Shown piece by piece: positions 8,742 to 17,209 of a stretch of 42,352 nucleotides of DNA. A program made the position numbers and the translations under genes. This DNA comes from an uncultured Oscillospiraceae bacterium (GTDB lineage: Bacteria > Bacillota > Clostridia > Oscillospirales > Oscillospiraceae), in NCBI GenBank assembly GCA_944386985.1, contig CALXDD010000023.1, positions 1 to 42,352 on the forward strand, given 5' to 3'. Position 1 is the first letter of the stretch; each line of letters starts with the position of its first letter. The notes under the pieces are model-generated. The model had not been told where the DNA came from and did not search any database. It worked only from the letters and a program-made list of their open reading frames with translations.

Positions 8742-9236
8742 ATGCGCATTGGTCATGGATATGATGTCCACCGGCTGGTGGAGGGTCGCCCTTTGATTTT
8801 AGGGGGCGTGACGATTCCCTGGGAGCGGGGCCTTCTGGGCCACTCTGATGCGGATGTGTTGATCCACGCAGTGATGGACTCCCTGCTGGGGGCGGCGGCG
8901 CTGCCGGACATCGGCCACCAGTTTCCCGACAACGACCCCGCCTATGCCGGGGCGGACAGCCGGATACTGCTGCGGCGGGTAGCGGAGCTCATTGCCCGGG
9001 CGGGCTATCGGATAGGCAACATTGACGCCACTATTGTGGCCCAGGCACCGAAGATGGCGGCGCATCTGCCGGACATGGCCGCCAATATGGCGGCGGACCT
9101 GGGGGTGGACGTGGGGGCTATCAATGTAAAGGCTACCACTGAGGAGCACCTGGGCTTTACCGGTTCCGGAGAGGGCATTGCCGCCCATGCGGTGTGTCTT
9201 TTGCTCTGCGGCGATCTGCCGCGAAGGAAGGAATGA
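8742..9236 (+). CDS. ispF: 2-C-methyl-D-erythritol 2,4-cyclodiphosphate synthase
   Basis: Cyclises CDP-ME 2-phosphate to MEcPP with release of CMP. The zinc site GHGYDVH at the N-terminus and [17 protein letters not shown] are intact, followed by [10 protein letters not shown]. The 164-residue length fits the trimeric family. The ATG at 8742 has GGAGG 7 nt upstream, located at the end of ispD. IspE, the intervening pathway step, is not in the window. Confidence 0.95.
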   Translation: MRIGHGYDVHRLVEGRPLILGGVTIPWERGLLGHSDADVLIHAVMDSLLGAAALPDIGHQFPDNDPAYAGADSRILLRRVAELIARAGYRIGNIDATIVAQAPKMAAHLPDMAANMAADLGVDVGAINVKATTEEHLGFTGSGEGIAAHAVCLLLCGDLPRRKE

Positions 9237-9277
9237 AAAATACCTCTGCAGGGGATTCTCCCTGCAGAGGTATTTTT
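9237..9277 (+). terminator. Rho-independent terminator after ispF
   Basis: A nearly perfect hairpin pairs AATACCTCTGCAGGG with CCCTGCAGAGGTATT. It ends in a T run at 9273-9277 and begins at the ispF stop codon. Confidence 0.92.
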
Positions 9278-9313
9278 GGCTTCTGAAGACGGCCTGTTTT
9301 TTCTATTTTACCC

Positions 9314-9359
9314 GCCGGAGGCATAACACCAGACAGGATACCGTCGGGCAAAAAAGAAA
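9314..9359. repeat. Dispersed intergenic repeat, copy A
   Basis: About 46 columns matching 36849-36894 at roughly 37 positions without gaps, starting GCCGGAGG and including CGTCGGG near the end. A shorter match (GCCGGAGG, four free bases, A-Y-ACCA) also occurs at 16879-16896. It lies in a 217-nt stretch (9278-9494) with no gene. The rest of that stretch is GC-rich with two small hairpins (9385-9400 and 9418-9436), which could be leader structure for the next gene or just composition. Confidence 0.65.
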
Positions 9360-9494
9360 TAACGGGCCGTCGTCAAAACGCCCGGCCCCGGCGAAGGGGC
9401 AAAAGCCGTTCTGCGGCCTGCCCGGCCGGAGGGCAGAGAAAGACGCACCCCCTGGGAGGACCTGCATAGGATGCCGTGAGAGGGGGTATCTTTC

Positions 9495-9749
9495 TTGAAC
9501 CATATTTTGATTCTGTGCCGGTCGGTGACCCAGGCCCAGCGGGGCGGTATGCTGCTGAGCCGTTCAGGCATCACCAACCGGATCTTTCGTTCTCCGGCGG
9601 GCCTGACGGAACGGGGGTGCAGTTACTCTATCCGTATCACACCGGAGCATCTGCACCACGCTATGGAACTGCTGCGCCGGGGCGGAATCCAGCCGGTGAA
9701 GGTGGTAGCCCAGGGGCCGGATGGATATACTGAGGTGAGCGCGCCATGA
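9495..9749 (+). CDS. DUF3343 domain protein (putative Se/S carrier-like)
   Basis: Small 84-residue protein spanning one DUF3343 domain. This ferredoxin-like small family is often encoded beside desulfurases and selenium-related genes, and the carrier role is only proposed. The first strand HILILCRSVTQAQRGGMLL and the IRITPEHL block fit the family, and one Cys is present near residue 9. Translation appears to start at TTG 9495 with GAGAGGGGG 9 nt upstream. Its stop overlaps the ATG of the desulfurase (ATGA), which supports a shared job in sulfur or selenium delivery. Confidence 0.75.
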   Translation: MNHILILCRSVTQAQRGGMLLSRSGITNRIFRSPAGLTERGCSYSIRITPEHLHHAMELLRRGGIQPVKVVAQGPDGYTEVSAP

Positions 9750-10900
9750 TCTATTTTGACGCTGCAGCCACCAGCTTTCAAAAGCCCGCCAGTGTGGGAC
9801 GGGCGGTGGCCGAAGCCATGGCCGCCATGAGTTCTCCCGGCCGGGGCGGCTATCCTACTGCACAGATGGCGGACCGGACCCTGGTAGAGTGCCGGGAGGA
9901 GCTGGCTCAGCTTTTCCAGGTACCCGATCCGGAGTCGGTGGTCTTCACCAGCAACGCCACCCACGGATTGAACATCGCTATCCGCTCCCTGGTGAAGCCG
10001 GGCAGCCGGGTGGTGCTCTCCGGCTATGAGCACAACGCTGTCACCCGGCCCCTCTATGCCATTCCGGGAGTAAAGCTCCATGTGGTAAATACGCCGCTGT
10101 TTCAGCCGGAGGAGATGCTCCGGGGATTTTCCAAGCTGATTACCGCCGATACCACCGCAGTGGTCTGCACCCATGTTTCCAATGTCTTCGGCTATGTGCT
10201 TCCCATTGGAGAGATTTCTGCTCTGTGCCGGGAGAGAGGAGTTCCTCTCATTGTGGACGCCTCCCAGTCGGCGGGAATCCTGCCGGTGGATTTCGCTGCC
10301 TGGCAAGCAGCCTTTGTGGCCATGCCCGGCCACAAAGGGCTGTATGGTCCTCAGGGAACCGGGGTGCTGCTCTGCGGCGTACCTACGGAGCCTCTCCTGC
10401 GGGGCGGCACCGGCAGCAACTCAAAGGAGCAGGAGATGCCGGAATTTCTGCCTGACCGCCTGGAGGCAGGGACCCACAACATGCCCGGCGTGGCGGGCCT
10501 TCTGGCAGGAGTGCGCTTCGTAAGAAAGCTGGGCATTCAGCGCATCCGGGACCACGAGTGGCGACTGAAGGAGCAGCTTCTCGCCTTCCTGGAGGGGCGG
10601 CAGGACTTCCGGGTCTACGGCTGCCACGATGAGGCGCTTCAGGCGGGCGTGCTGTCCTTCGCGCCGGTGGAGGGGGACTGCGAATCCCTGTGCGACCGTC
10701 TTGCGGAGGAGGGCTTTGCCCTGCGCTCCGGCTTCCACTGCGCGCCCTTCGCCCACCGGACCGCCGGAACGATCCAGGGCGGTACGATACGCTTCTCCGC
10801 TTCCGCCTTTAATTCCCAGCGGGAAACATCGGCTCTGTGCCACGCGCTGGGCCGGGGAGGAACGACGAAGACAAGGGGGGAAAAGTTTACAATTTCGTAA
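9746..10900 (+). CDS. Cysteine desulfurase family protein (class V aminotransferase fold)
   Basis: PLP enzyme of 384 residues that should take sulfur (or selenium) from cysteine or selenocysteine. The N-terminus FDAAATSFQKP, the GHKG motif with the PLP lysine near residue 195, and the RSGFHCAP loop with the catalytic Cys near residue 332 are all present. The pattern resembles the EF_2568-type desulfurases, which co-occur with selenium-dependent molybdenum hydroxylase genes in some Firmicutes; that link is an inference here. It overlaps the DUF3343 gene by 4 nt. The C-terminal tail after about residue 370 is Lys/Arg-rich. Confidence 0.85.
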   Translation: MIYFDAAATSFQKPASVGRAVAEAMAAMSSPGRGGYPTAQMADRTLVECREELAQLFQVPDPESVVFTSNATHGLNIAIRSLVKPGSRVVLSGYEHNAVTRPLYAIPGVKLHVVNTPLFQPEEMLRGFSKLITADTTAVVCTHVSNVFGYVLPIGEISALCRERGVPLIVDASQSAGILPVDFAAWQAAFVAMPGHKGLYGPQGTGVLLCGVPTEPLLRGGTGSNSKEQEMPEFLPDRLEAGTHNMPGVAGLLAGVRFVRKLGIQRIRDHEWRLKEQLLAFLEGRQDFRVYGCHDEALQAGVLSFAPVEGDCESLCDRLAEEGFALRSGFHCAPFAHRTAGTIQGGTIRFSASAFNSQRETSALCHALGRGGTTKTRGEKFTIS

Positions 10901-10920
10901 AAGTTGTCCGCCCTTATTTC

Positions 10921-10949
10921 TTGCATTTTTCTGGCATATATTATAGAAT
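10921..10949 (+). promoter_or_regulatory. Sigma-A promoter of the cdaA operon
   Basis: TTGCAT (10921-10926), a 17-nt spacer and TAGAAT (10944-10949) lie in the only AT-rich stretch between the desulfurase and cdaA, about 49 nt before the cdaA start. Confidence 0.7.
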
Positions 10950-10997
10950 AAGAATAACTATGTGATTCAAAAAAACCGGGGAAATAAGGAGCGCGCC

Positions 10998-11891
10998 ATG
11001 GATGTTTTGATAGAATTTCTGGACTCTTGCAGGCGTTATATTCTTACCGTGGGCATGACAATCGGAATCTCCGATCTGCTGGATATGGCCATCGTTGCCT
11101 ACCTGGTCTACCGGCTTTTGGCCCTGGTGAAGAGCACCAGTTCAGAGAAACTCATGAAGGGTGTGCTGTTCATCATCCTGGCCTTAGCGCTCAGTTCAGA
11201 ATTTCAGCTCAATAGCCTCAAATACCTGCTGAATATGATGGTGGAATGGGGCGTTCTGGCCCTTATCATCCTCTTTCAGCCGGAGATCCGGCGGATTTTG
11301 GAGCAGGTGGGCGGCAGCAGATTTTCCTTCATGAAAATGTTCAGCAAGGGCCAGCAGACCAGCGCCATTGAGCGGGCTATCGAGGTCACGGCGGAGGCCT
11401 GTGCGGACATGAGCAAGAGCCGCACCGGCGCGCTGATCGTGTTTGAGCGGAAGATTCTGCTGGACGATGTGCTGCGCAGCGGTACCCGCTTAGATGCGGA
11501 GCCCTCATCGGAGCTCCTGAAAAATATCTTTTTTGTAAAGGCGCCCATGCACGACGGTGCCATGATCATGCGGGAGGGCCGTGTGCTGGGAGCCGGATGT
11601 ATGCTCCCTCTGAGCCGGAACGTCAACCTCAGCCGGGACCTGGGGATGCGCCACCGGGCCGGCATCGGCATGAGCGAGAACTCCGACGCGGTGGTGGTGC
11701 TGGTCTCTGAGGAGACGGGCACCATCTCCGTGGCGGTGGGCGGCATGCTCAAGCGGCATCTGACGGTGGAGACCCTGCGGCTGCTGCTGGCCAACGAGCT
11801 GCTGCCCGGGGACGACGACGCCCAAGCTGCCAAGAAGCGGTTCCGTTTGACGGATCTTCTGCCGGCCAAAAAGGAGAAGGACCATGAATAA
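10998..11891 (+). CDS. cdaA: Membrane diadenylate cyclase CdaA
   Basis: Makes the second messenger c-di-AMP from two ATP; in Firmicutes it controls osmolyte transport and wall homeostasis. The 297-residue product has three N-terminal membrane segments (residues about 12-95) followed by a DisA_N catalytic domain with the DGA (186-188) and RHRA (218-221) motifs intact. The ATG at 10998 has ATAAGGAG 6 nt upstream, so an upstream in-frame ATG at 10962 is rejected. It overlaps its regulator gene cdaR by 8 nt. Confidence 0.95.
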   Translation: MDVLIEFLDSCRRYILTVGMTIGISDLLDMAIVAYLVYRLLALVKSTSSEKLMKGVLFIILALALSSEFQLNSLKYLLNMMVEWGVLALIILFQPEIRRILEQVGGSRFSFMKMFSKGQQTSAIERAIEVTAEACADMSKSRTGALIVFERKILLDDVLRSGTRLDAEPSSELLKNIFFVKAPMHDGAMIMREGRVLGAGCMLPLSRNVNLSRDLGMRHRAGIGMSENSDAVVVLVSEETGTISVAVGGMLKRHLTVETLRLLLANELLPGDDDAQAAKKRFRLTDLLPAKKEKDHE

Positions 11892-13119
11892 GATCAAAAA
11901 CAACAAGGCATTTCGAATTGGTCTGTCGATTCTGGTGGCGTTTGTTTTGTGGTTTTATGTCAATAATGTGGACTCGACGCCCAAGGATGTGACATTCAAC
12001 GATGTGCCGGTGGTGTTCATTGGGGAGGATCTTTTGATGGAGCGGGGGCTGATGATGGCGGACTGCTCTCACGACACTGTGGATCTGACCCTCTCCGGCA
12101 ATACCAGCGTCCTGGCCCGGCTGGATCCCCGGGATCTGACGGTGCAGGTGAACCTCACCAGTATTACCACCACCGGCCAGCACTCCCTGAACTACGATGT
12201 GAATTTCCCTGACAGCGTCACCAACAATATGGTGAATGTGAAGGATGCCGACGTCCAGCGGATCACCGTGGATATCGTGGAGCTGTACAGCAAATCCATC
12301 TCTGTCCGGGGCGAGCGGACCGGAGAGCCGGCGGATGGCTATATGGCTGGAGAGATGAGCTTCAGTGAGGACACCATCCTGGTCAGCGGCGAGCAGCTGG
12401 CGGTGAGCAATATCAGCTATGCGAGAGTCAGCGTGGATCTGGACGGTGCCAGTGAAAACATCGTTACTGTGGTGGATTTTGAACTTATCGACTTCAACGG
12501 CGATGTAGTGGACAAGAGCAGCTTCCGCACCAATGTGGAGAACATCCAGGTGACGGTGCCCATCCTTCGGATTAAGGAGCTGCCTTTGGAGGTTAAATTC
12601 ATCGAGTCGCCCGGCTCTATGATGAGTAATATCAAGTGTACCATTGATCCCGTCAGTGTCACTGTGGCCGGGTCGAATAAGAACATCTCCAAGCTGGATT
12701 CCATTTTGCTGGATGAGATCGATCTGAGTACGGTGACGCAGGATACCACCTTTACTGTGCCGATTCCGCTCCCCGCCGGGTCCACCAACCTCTCCGGAGA
12801 GGAGGAGGCTACCGTGACCATTGAGTTTTTGAATATGGCCACGGAGACCTTAAGCATCTCCTCCGACAACATCAGCTATATCAATGAGCCGGAGGGCAAG
12901 GAGGTGACGGTAGTCACCAACGAGATGGACGTGACTCTCCGAGGCCCCGCCGATGTGCTGGCGGACATTCAGTCCTTCAACATCCGGGTGGTGGGCGACC
13001 TGTCTGACGTGACGGCGGACAACGGCGATTATGCCGTTCCCGCCCAGGTGTATGTGGACGGGACTGACGAAGCCGGCGCCATCGGGACCTATCAGATTAC
13101 GGTCCGTATCCAATCATAG
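11884..13119 (+). CDS. cdaR: YbbR-domain protein, CdaA regulator CdaR
   Basis: Extracytoplasmic partner of CdaA. Residues 12-30 form a single N-terminal membrane anchor (FRIGLSILVAFVLWFYV). The rest is a beta-rich exterior made of repeated YbbR domains, recognisable by the recurring start pattern of strand, V..P, D.tv.lsG and final dL...G. Length 411 fits about four domains. The overlap with cdaA is the conserved pairing. GlmM, the third member of this operon in many Firmicutes, is absent. Confidence 0.9.
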   Translation: MNKIKNNKAFRIGLSILVAFVLWFYVNNVDSTPKDVTFNDVPVVFIGEDLLMERGLMMADCSHDTVDLTLSGNTSVLARLDPRDLTVQVNLTSITTTGQHSLNYDVNFPDSVTNNMVNVKDADVQRITVDIVELYSKSISVRGERTGEPADGYMAGEMSFSEDTILVSGEQLAVSNISYARVSVDLDGASENIVTVVDFELIDFNGDVVDKSSFRTNVENIQVTVPILRIKELPLEVKFIESPGSMMSNIKCTIDPVSVTVAGSNKNISKLDSILLDEIDLSTVTQDTTFTVPIPLPAGSTNLSGEEEATVTIEFLNMATETLSISSDNISYINEPEGKEVTVVTNEMDVTLRGPADVLADIQSFNIRVVGDLSDVTADNGDYAVPAQVYVDGTDEAGAIGTYQITVRIQS

Positions 13120-13131
13120 CAGGAGGAAACC

Positions 13132-13539
13132 ATGACCCAGACAGCAACAGTGGAGCGGCTCCTCGGCGATGGCCGGGTGCTGATCTCCGTGGCGCGGCAG
13201 TCCGCCTGTGCCCATAACTGCGCCGAGTGTGCCGGCTGCGGCGGCCATGCCGGATCGCTGGAGGTTCGGGCGGTGGACCGCATCGGCGTGTCGGTGGGGG
13301 AGAAGGTACTGGTGCGAAGCGACAACCGCCCCATCCTCACCACAGCGGCGCTGGTGTATCTGGTGCCCGCCGCCGCCTTCCTGGTGGGCTACGGTTTGGG
13401 GACGTCCCTGTCCCCGGCTCTCCACGCCTTGGTGACGGTGGCTGTTACCGCTTTGGGAGCGGTGCCCGCTCTGGTGCGGGACCGGCGCAGCCGCAAGGCC
13501 GGCGGTGTGGTCTCCTTTGAGATTGTGGGGCGAATGTAG
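13132..13539 (+). CDS. RseC/MucC-family SoxR-reducing system protein
   Basis: Small membrane protein of 135 residues. The cytosolic N-terminus holds a cysteine cluster of the form C-x3-C-x2-C-x2-C (CAHNCAECAGC, residues about 24-36) that probably binds a metal or Fe-S cluster, followed by two membrane helices near residues 72-115. Proteobacterial RseC works with the Rnf complex and SoxR; in Firmicutes the role is not established. The ribosome site AGGAGG lies 6 nt before the ATG. The next gene starts 2 nt after its stop. Confidence 0.85.
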   Translation: MTQTATVERLLGDGRVLISVARQSACAHNCAECAGCGGHAGSLEVRAVDRIGVSVGEKVLVRSDNRPILTTAALVYLVPAAAFLVGYGLGTSLSPALHALVTVAVTALGAVPALVRDRRSRKAGGVVSFEIVGRM

Positions 13540-13541
13540 CG

Positions 13542-14432
13542 GTGTTCGGTTATGTTCGTCCCGCTGCGGACCATCTGTCGGAGGAGGAGAGCCGGGCCTA
13601 CAAGGCGCTGTACTGCGGGCTTTGCCATACGCTGGGCCGGCGGTACGGCGGGGTGAGCCGCTGGATCCTCAACTATGATTTTACGTTTCTCGCGGCGCTG
13701 CTGTCCGGCACTGTTGCGACGGAGCAGCGGCGGTGTATTGCCAGCCCCTTCCGCGCCAGAACGGCGGCGGTGGGAAACGACGCACTGGATCTGGCGGCGG
13801 ACTGCAGTGTGATTCTTACCGGCTACAAGCTCCGGGATGAGGTGCTGGACAGCTCTTTTCTCCGCTCCCAGGGCTGCCGGGCCGCCGGAGCTGTGCTGGG
13901 AGGCGCTTTCCGAAAGGCCTGTGAGCGCCGCCCTCGTTTTGCCGGGCATACAAAAGAAGAGATGGCTCGTCTTCTCTCCCTGGAGCAGCGGCGCTGCGCC
14001 ACCCTGGACGAGCCTGCCGATACCTTTGCAAGTCTCCTGGCGGGAATCGCCGGAGAGGTGGAGGACCCTGTTCAGCGGCGGGTTCTCACTCAGTTTCTCT
14101 ACCACCTGGGCCGCTGGATCTATCTGGTGGACGCTCTGGACGATCTGGAAAAGGACGCCGGGGAGGGCCAGTACAACCCCATCCTGCTGCGCTGCGGTCT
14201 TCAGGACGGCAAGCTCAGCGGAGAGGACCGCCGCAGCGTGGTGGTCACCCTGGACGCCTCCATCCGGCAGATGGCAGCGGCGTTTGAGCTGTGGGACTTC
14301 GGTCCCTGGAGCGGCGTGATCCGCGCCACGGTGTACGACGGGCTCTACCGGGTGGGAAACGCTGTTTTGGAAGGAACATTTCATGCCTCCCCCCGCAAAA
14401 AGGACCGGGGAGGCAAGAAGGAGCACATATGA
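13542..14432 (+). CDS. DUF5685 family protein
   Basis: Conserved clostridial protein of unknown function, 296 residues, mostly helical and without a signal peptide. The family hallmark is the N-terminal MFGYVRP block followed by YKALYCGLCHTLG with a CxxC pair (near 27-30), then a second helical region with DALDDLEKDAGEGQYNP, an acidic stretch suggestive of a metal site. That stretch recalls the D-rich motif of terpene or phytoene synthase folds, but only weakly. Starts at GTG with no strong ribosome site, probably by coupling to the gene above. Its stop overlaps the J-protein ATG (ATGA). Confidence 0.8.
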   Translation: MFGYVRPAADHLSEEESRAYKALYCGLCHTLGRRYGGVSRWILNYDFTFLAALLSGTVATEQRRCIASPFRARTAAVGNDALDLAADCSVILTGYKLRDEVLDSSFLRSQGCRAAGAVLGGAFRKACERRPRFAGHTKEEMARLLSLEQRRCATLDEPADTFASLLAGIAGEVEDPVQRRVLTQFLYHLGRWIYLVDALDDLEKDAGEGQYNPILLRCGLQDGKLSGEDRRSVVVTLDASIRQMAAAFELWDFGPWSGVIRATVYDGLYRVGNAVLEGTFHASPRKKDRGGKKEHI

Positions 14433-15073
14433 ACGATCCCTACAAGGTTTTGAACGTCCCCAGCACCGCCACCGACGAAGAGGTGAAAAAAGCATATCGG
14501 GAGCTGGCACGGAAATACCACCCCGACAACTACCACGACAACCCTCTGGCCGATCTGGCCCAGGAGAAGATGAAGGAGATCAATGAGGCCTACTCCACTA
14601 TTCAGAAGATGCGCCACCAAAGCGGCGGACAAGCGTCCTACAGTGGGCAGGGGGGCTACAGCCGGTCTTCCTACGGCGGATATGGCGGATATCAGCAGGC
14701 AGACTACTCCCAGGGGACGCCTTTCCAGCGGGTGCGTTTCGCTATCCAGCGAAATGACCTGAACATGGCAGAGCAGCTGCTCAGCGCTATCAGCGACCAC
14801 ACGGCGGAATGGCATTTCCTGCGGGGGGCCATCTGTATGCGCCGGGGCTGGCTGGACGAGGCCCGGCGCAGCTTCCAACAGGCCTGCGCCATGGACCCGG
14901 GCAACGGGGAGTACCGTCAGGCGCTGGAGCGGCTGGAGAACAGCGGGCAGGCCTACCGGCCCGCCGGGTTTGAGGTGTTTACCTCGGACTGCGGCAGCAG
15001 TAATCTGTGCGGCGGGCTGCTGTGCTCCTACTGTCTGTGCAATTCCTGCATCGGCGGCACCATGTGCTGCTGA
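14429..15073 (+). CDS. J-domain protein with TPR-like helices and Cys-rich tail
   Basis: Putative DnaK co-chaperone of 214 residues. Residues 3-68 form a J domain with the HPD motif (near 31-33). A Gly/Ser/Tyr-rich linker follows, then a pair of TPR-like helices (about 100-170: LRGAICMRRGWLDEARR). The final 30 residues contain eight cysteines ending in CC. The chaperone contact is inferred from HPD. The Cys tail is not part of classical DnaJ zinc fingers (CxxCxGxG absent) and may bind metal or be modified. Start ATG 14429 has AAGGAG upstream and overlaps the DUF5685 stop, so the two proteins probably work together. Confidence 0.85.
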   Translation: MNDPYKVLNVPSTATDEEVKKAYRELARKYHPDNYHDNPLADLAQEKMKEINEAYSTIQKMRHQSGGQASYSGQGGYSRSSYGGYGGYQQADYSQGTPFQRVRFAIQRNDLNMAEQLLSAISDHTAEWHFLRGAICMRRGWLDEARRSFQQACAMDPGNGEYRQALERLENSGQAYRPAGFEVFTSDCGSSNLCGGLLCSYCLCNSCIGGTMCC

Positions 15074-15100
15074 GAGTAATCGAAGAAGGGGACAAGAGGC

Positions 15101-15979
15101 ATGATTAAAAGTATGACCGGCTACGGCCGGGCCAGAGAGACGCGGAACGGCCGGGACATCACTGTGGAGCTGCGCAGCGTCAACAACCGGTATTTGGACT
15201 GCACGGTGAAGATGCCGCGGATGTATATTTTTGCCGAGGACGCCATTAAGTCCATGGTGCAGAAGAACGTGTCCCGGGGCAAGGTGGATGTGTTCCTCAC
15301 TATCGACTCCACCGGGGCGGACCAGGCGGTGATCTCCGTCAATGAAGCGCTGGCCGGGGAGTACCTCCAGGCGGTGCGGCAGTTGGCGGGGGCTTTTTCT
15401 CTGCCGGAGAATGTGACGGCCTGGGACCTCTCCCGTCTGCCGGACGTTCTTACCGTCACCAAGGCGGAGGAGGATCTGGAGGCGGTGAGCGCCGACCTCT
15501 GCGCTGTGCTGGCGGAGGCCATTGAGGCCTATAACGCCATGCGTGAGCGGGAGGGGGAGAAGCTGGCGGAGGATATCCTTGGCCGGCTTGACACCATCGA
15601 GGCATTGACAGCAGCGGTGGAGGAGCGCTCTCCCCAGACTGTGGCGGAGTACCGGGAGAAGCTGTTGGAGCGGATGCGGGAGGTGCTGGGCAGCGCCACC
15701 GTGGACGAGGGACGGCTCCTCACCGAGGCGGCCATCTTTGCCGACAAGGTGGCGGTGGACGAGGAGACGGTGCGCCTTCGCAGCCATCTCTCTCAGCTGC
15801 GGGACATGCTCCGCAGCAGCGAGCCCATTGGCCGGAAGCTGGATTTTTTGATCCAGGAGGTGAACCGGGAGTCCAACACCATCGGCTCCAAATGCTGTGA
15901 TGTGGAGATTGCCCGAAAGGTGGTGGATCTGAAGGCGGAGGTGGAGAAGATCCGCGAGCAGGTCCAGAATATCGAATAA
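15101..15979 (+). CDS. YicC-family endoribonuclease
   Basis: Family of endoribonucleases implicated in RNA turnover. The N-terminus [11 protein letters not shown] is the classic family start. The C-terminal half contains the conserved block [18 protein letters not shown] and a final [18 protein letters not shown] helix. Length 292 is standard. It starts the remA-gmk-rpoZ-priA series, the usual gene order in Firmicutes. The ribosome site upstream (GAAGGGG) is only moderate. Confidence 0.92.
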   Translation: MIKSMTGYGRARETRNGRDITVELRSVNNRYLDCTVKMPRMYIFAEDAIKSMVQKNVSRGKVDVFLTIDSTGADQAVISVNEALAGEYLQAVRQLAGAFSLPENVTAWDLSRLPDVLTVTKAEEDLEAVSADLCAVLAEAIEAYNAMREREGEKLAEDILGRLDTIEALTAAVEERSPQTVAEYREKLLERMREVLGSATVDEGRLLTEAAIFADKVAVDEETVRLRSHLSQLRDMLRSSEPIGRKLDFLIQEVNRESNTIGSKCCDVEIARKVVDLKAEVEKIREQVQNIE

Positions 15980-16001
15980 AACGGAGAACAGGAGGCAGGG
16001 A

Positions 16002-16268
16002 ATGAAACTCATCAACATCGGATATGGAAATCTGATCTCCGCCCAGCGTCTGGTGGCGGTGGTCAGTCCTGACTCTGCCCCCATCAAGCGGATGGTCTCG
16101 GAGGCCCGGGACCGCAGTATGCTCATTGACGCCACCTTCGGGCGCAAGACCCGGACGGTGCTGATCATGGACAGCGACCATGTTGTGTTGTCGGGGCTGC
16201 CGCTGGAGAAGCTGGCGCCCCGGCTGGAGATCGATCCAGCCGAATTAGAGGAGGAAGAAGACACATGA
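16002..16268 (+). CDS. remA: RemA-family regulator (DUF370)
   Basis: Small DNA-binding protein of 88 residues. In Bacillus RemA activates biofilm matrix and osmoprotection genes; in clostridia its targets are less known. The family block [27 protein letters not shown] and [17 protein letters not shown] is complete, with an acidic C-terminal tail. GGAGGC lies upstream, and the stop overlaps gmk by 4 nt. Confidence 0.94.
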   Translation: MKLINIGYGNLISAQRLVAVVSPDSAPIKRMVSEARDRSMLIDATFGRKTRTVLIMDSDHVVLSGLPLEKLAPRLEIDPAELEEEEDT

Positions 16269-16861
16269 AAGGCAGGACGTTTATCATCACCGGACCTTCC
16301 GGTGTGGGCAAGGGTACCATCATTCAGGAACTCTTTGCCCGGCAGCCCAAGCTCTATTTTTCCGTGTCCGCCACTACCCGAGGTCCCCGGCCGGGAGAGG
16401 AGAACGGCGTGCATTACCACTTCATTTCCCGGGAACAATTTGAGCAGTGGATTCAGGAGGACGCTTTTCTGGAGCACGCGGAGTATGTGGGTAACTGTTA
16501 CGGAACCCCTAAGAAGTATGTGGATGAGGCCATGGACCGGGGGGAGGATGTGATTTTAGACATCGAGGTCCAGGGCGCCGAGCAGGTCTACCGGAAGAGG
16601 CCGGACGCAGTGCGGATTTTCATCGCCCCGCCCAGCTGGGAGGAGCTGGAGCACCGGCTCACCGGCCGGGGCACCGAGAGCGCCGACAAAGTCCGCAGCC
16701 GTCTGGCCCGGGCCAAGGAGGAGTTCCATTTCGCTGCGGACTATGACTACATCGTCATCAACAATACCGTGGAGGAGGCTGTGGAAGAGATCCGGGCCAT
16801 TATCCGGGCGGAGCACTGCCGTCCCGCCCAGCGGCTGCCGCTTTTAAACGCGGCTCTGTAA
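16265..16861 (+). CDS. gmk: Guanylate kinase
   Basis: Phosphorylates GMP/dGMP to the diphosphates. P-loop GPSGVGKG at 10-17, the GMP-binding TTRGPRPGE block and the [10 protein letters not shown] strand are intact; 198 residues is normal. Overlaps remA by 4 nt. After its stop there is a 103-nt gap to rpoZ holding a repeat fragment (16879-16896) and a small palindrome. Confidence 0.95.
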   Translation: MKGRTFIITGPSGVGKGTIIQELFARQPKLYFSVSATTRGPRPGEENGVHYHFISREQFEQWIQEDAFLEHAEYVGNCYGTPKKYVDEAMDRGEDVILDIEVQGAEQVYRKRPDAVRIFIAPPSWEELEHRLTGRGTESADKVRSRLARAKEEFHFAADYDYIVINNTVEEAVEEIRAIIRAEHCRPAQRLPLLNAAL

Positions 16862-16878
16862 GCGCCGGTATTCCGGCT

Positions 16879-16896
16879 GCCGGAGGGTGCATACCA
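16879..16896. repeat. Dispersed intergenic repeat, partial copy C
   Basis: GCCGGAGG, four free bases and ATACCA match the same core in copies A (9314) and B (36849). As in copy B the core is preceded by TTC and a CGGC palindromic half. The similarity fades after about 18 nt. Confidence 0.35.
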
Positions 16897-16964
16897 TTTC
16901 ATAGAAACCTATCGCCATGTTATGTGCGTGACATAAAATTTGAAAGAAAAGGAATGATGTTATT

Positions 16965-17186
16965 ATGATGCTCTATCCCGCTATGAACAAGCTGACCGCA
17001 AACGTCCCCAACCGCTACCTGCTGGTGAATGTGGTGGCCCGCCGGGCCCGCCAGATTGCCCAGCACGCCGAGGACATCGGGGAGCACCTGGAGGAGAAGC
17101 CGGTGACCCTGGCCATCCACGAGGTGGCCGACGGGAAGCTGTCCGTTGCTGCCGCCGACGTGGTGATCAAGGACGTGGAGGCCTGA
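16965..17186 (+). CDS. rpoZ: RNA polymerase omega subunit
   Basis: Small assembly subunit of RNA polymerase, 73 residues, with the family helices NRYLLVNVVARRARQI and KPVTLAIHEVADGKL. Its position between gmk and priA is conserved in Firmicutes. AAAGGAATG upstream serves as ribosome site; a second ATG directly follows the first. coaBC, often found next, is absent. Confidence 0.92.
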   Translation: MMLYPAMNKLTANVPNRYLLVNVVARRARQIAQHAEDIGEHLEEKPVTLAIHEVADGKLSVAAADVVIKDVEA

Positions 17187-17209
17187 GCCTCCCGGGGAGG
17201 AGAGACGGC

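Noticed and set aside
9278-9494. Riboswitch before the DUF3343-desulfurase pair
   Set aside because: Two small GC-rich hairpins are present but no known riboswitch consensus was recognised, and a repeat copy occupies part of the stretch.
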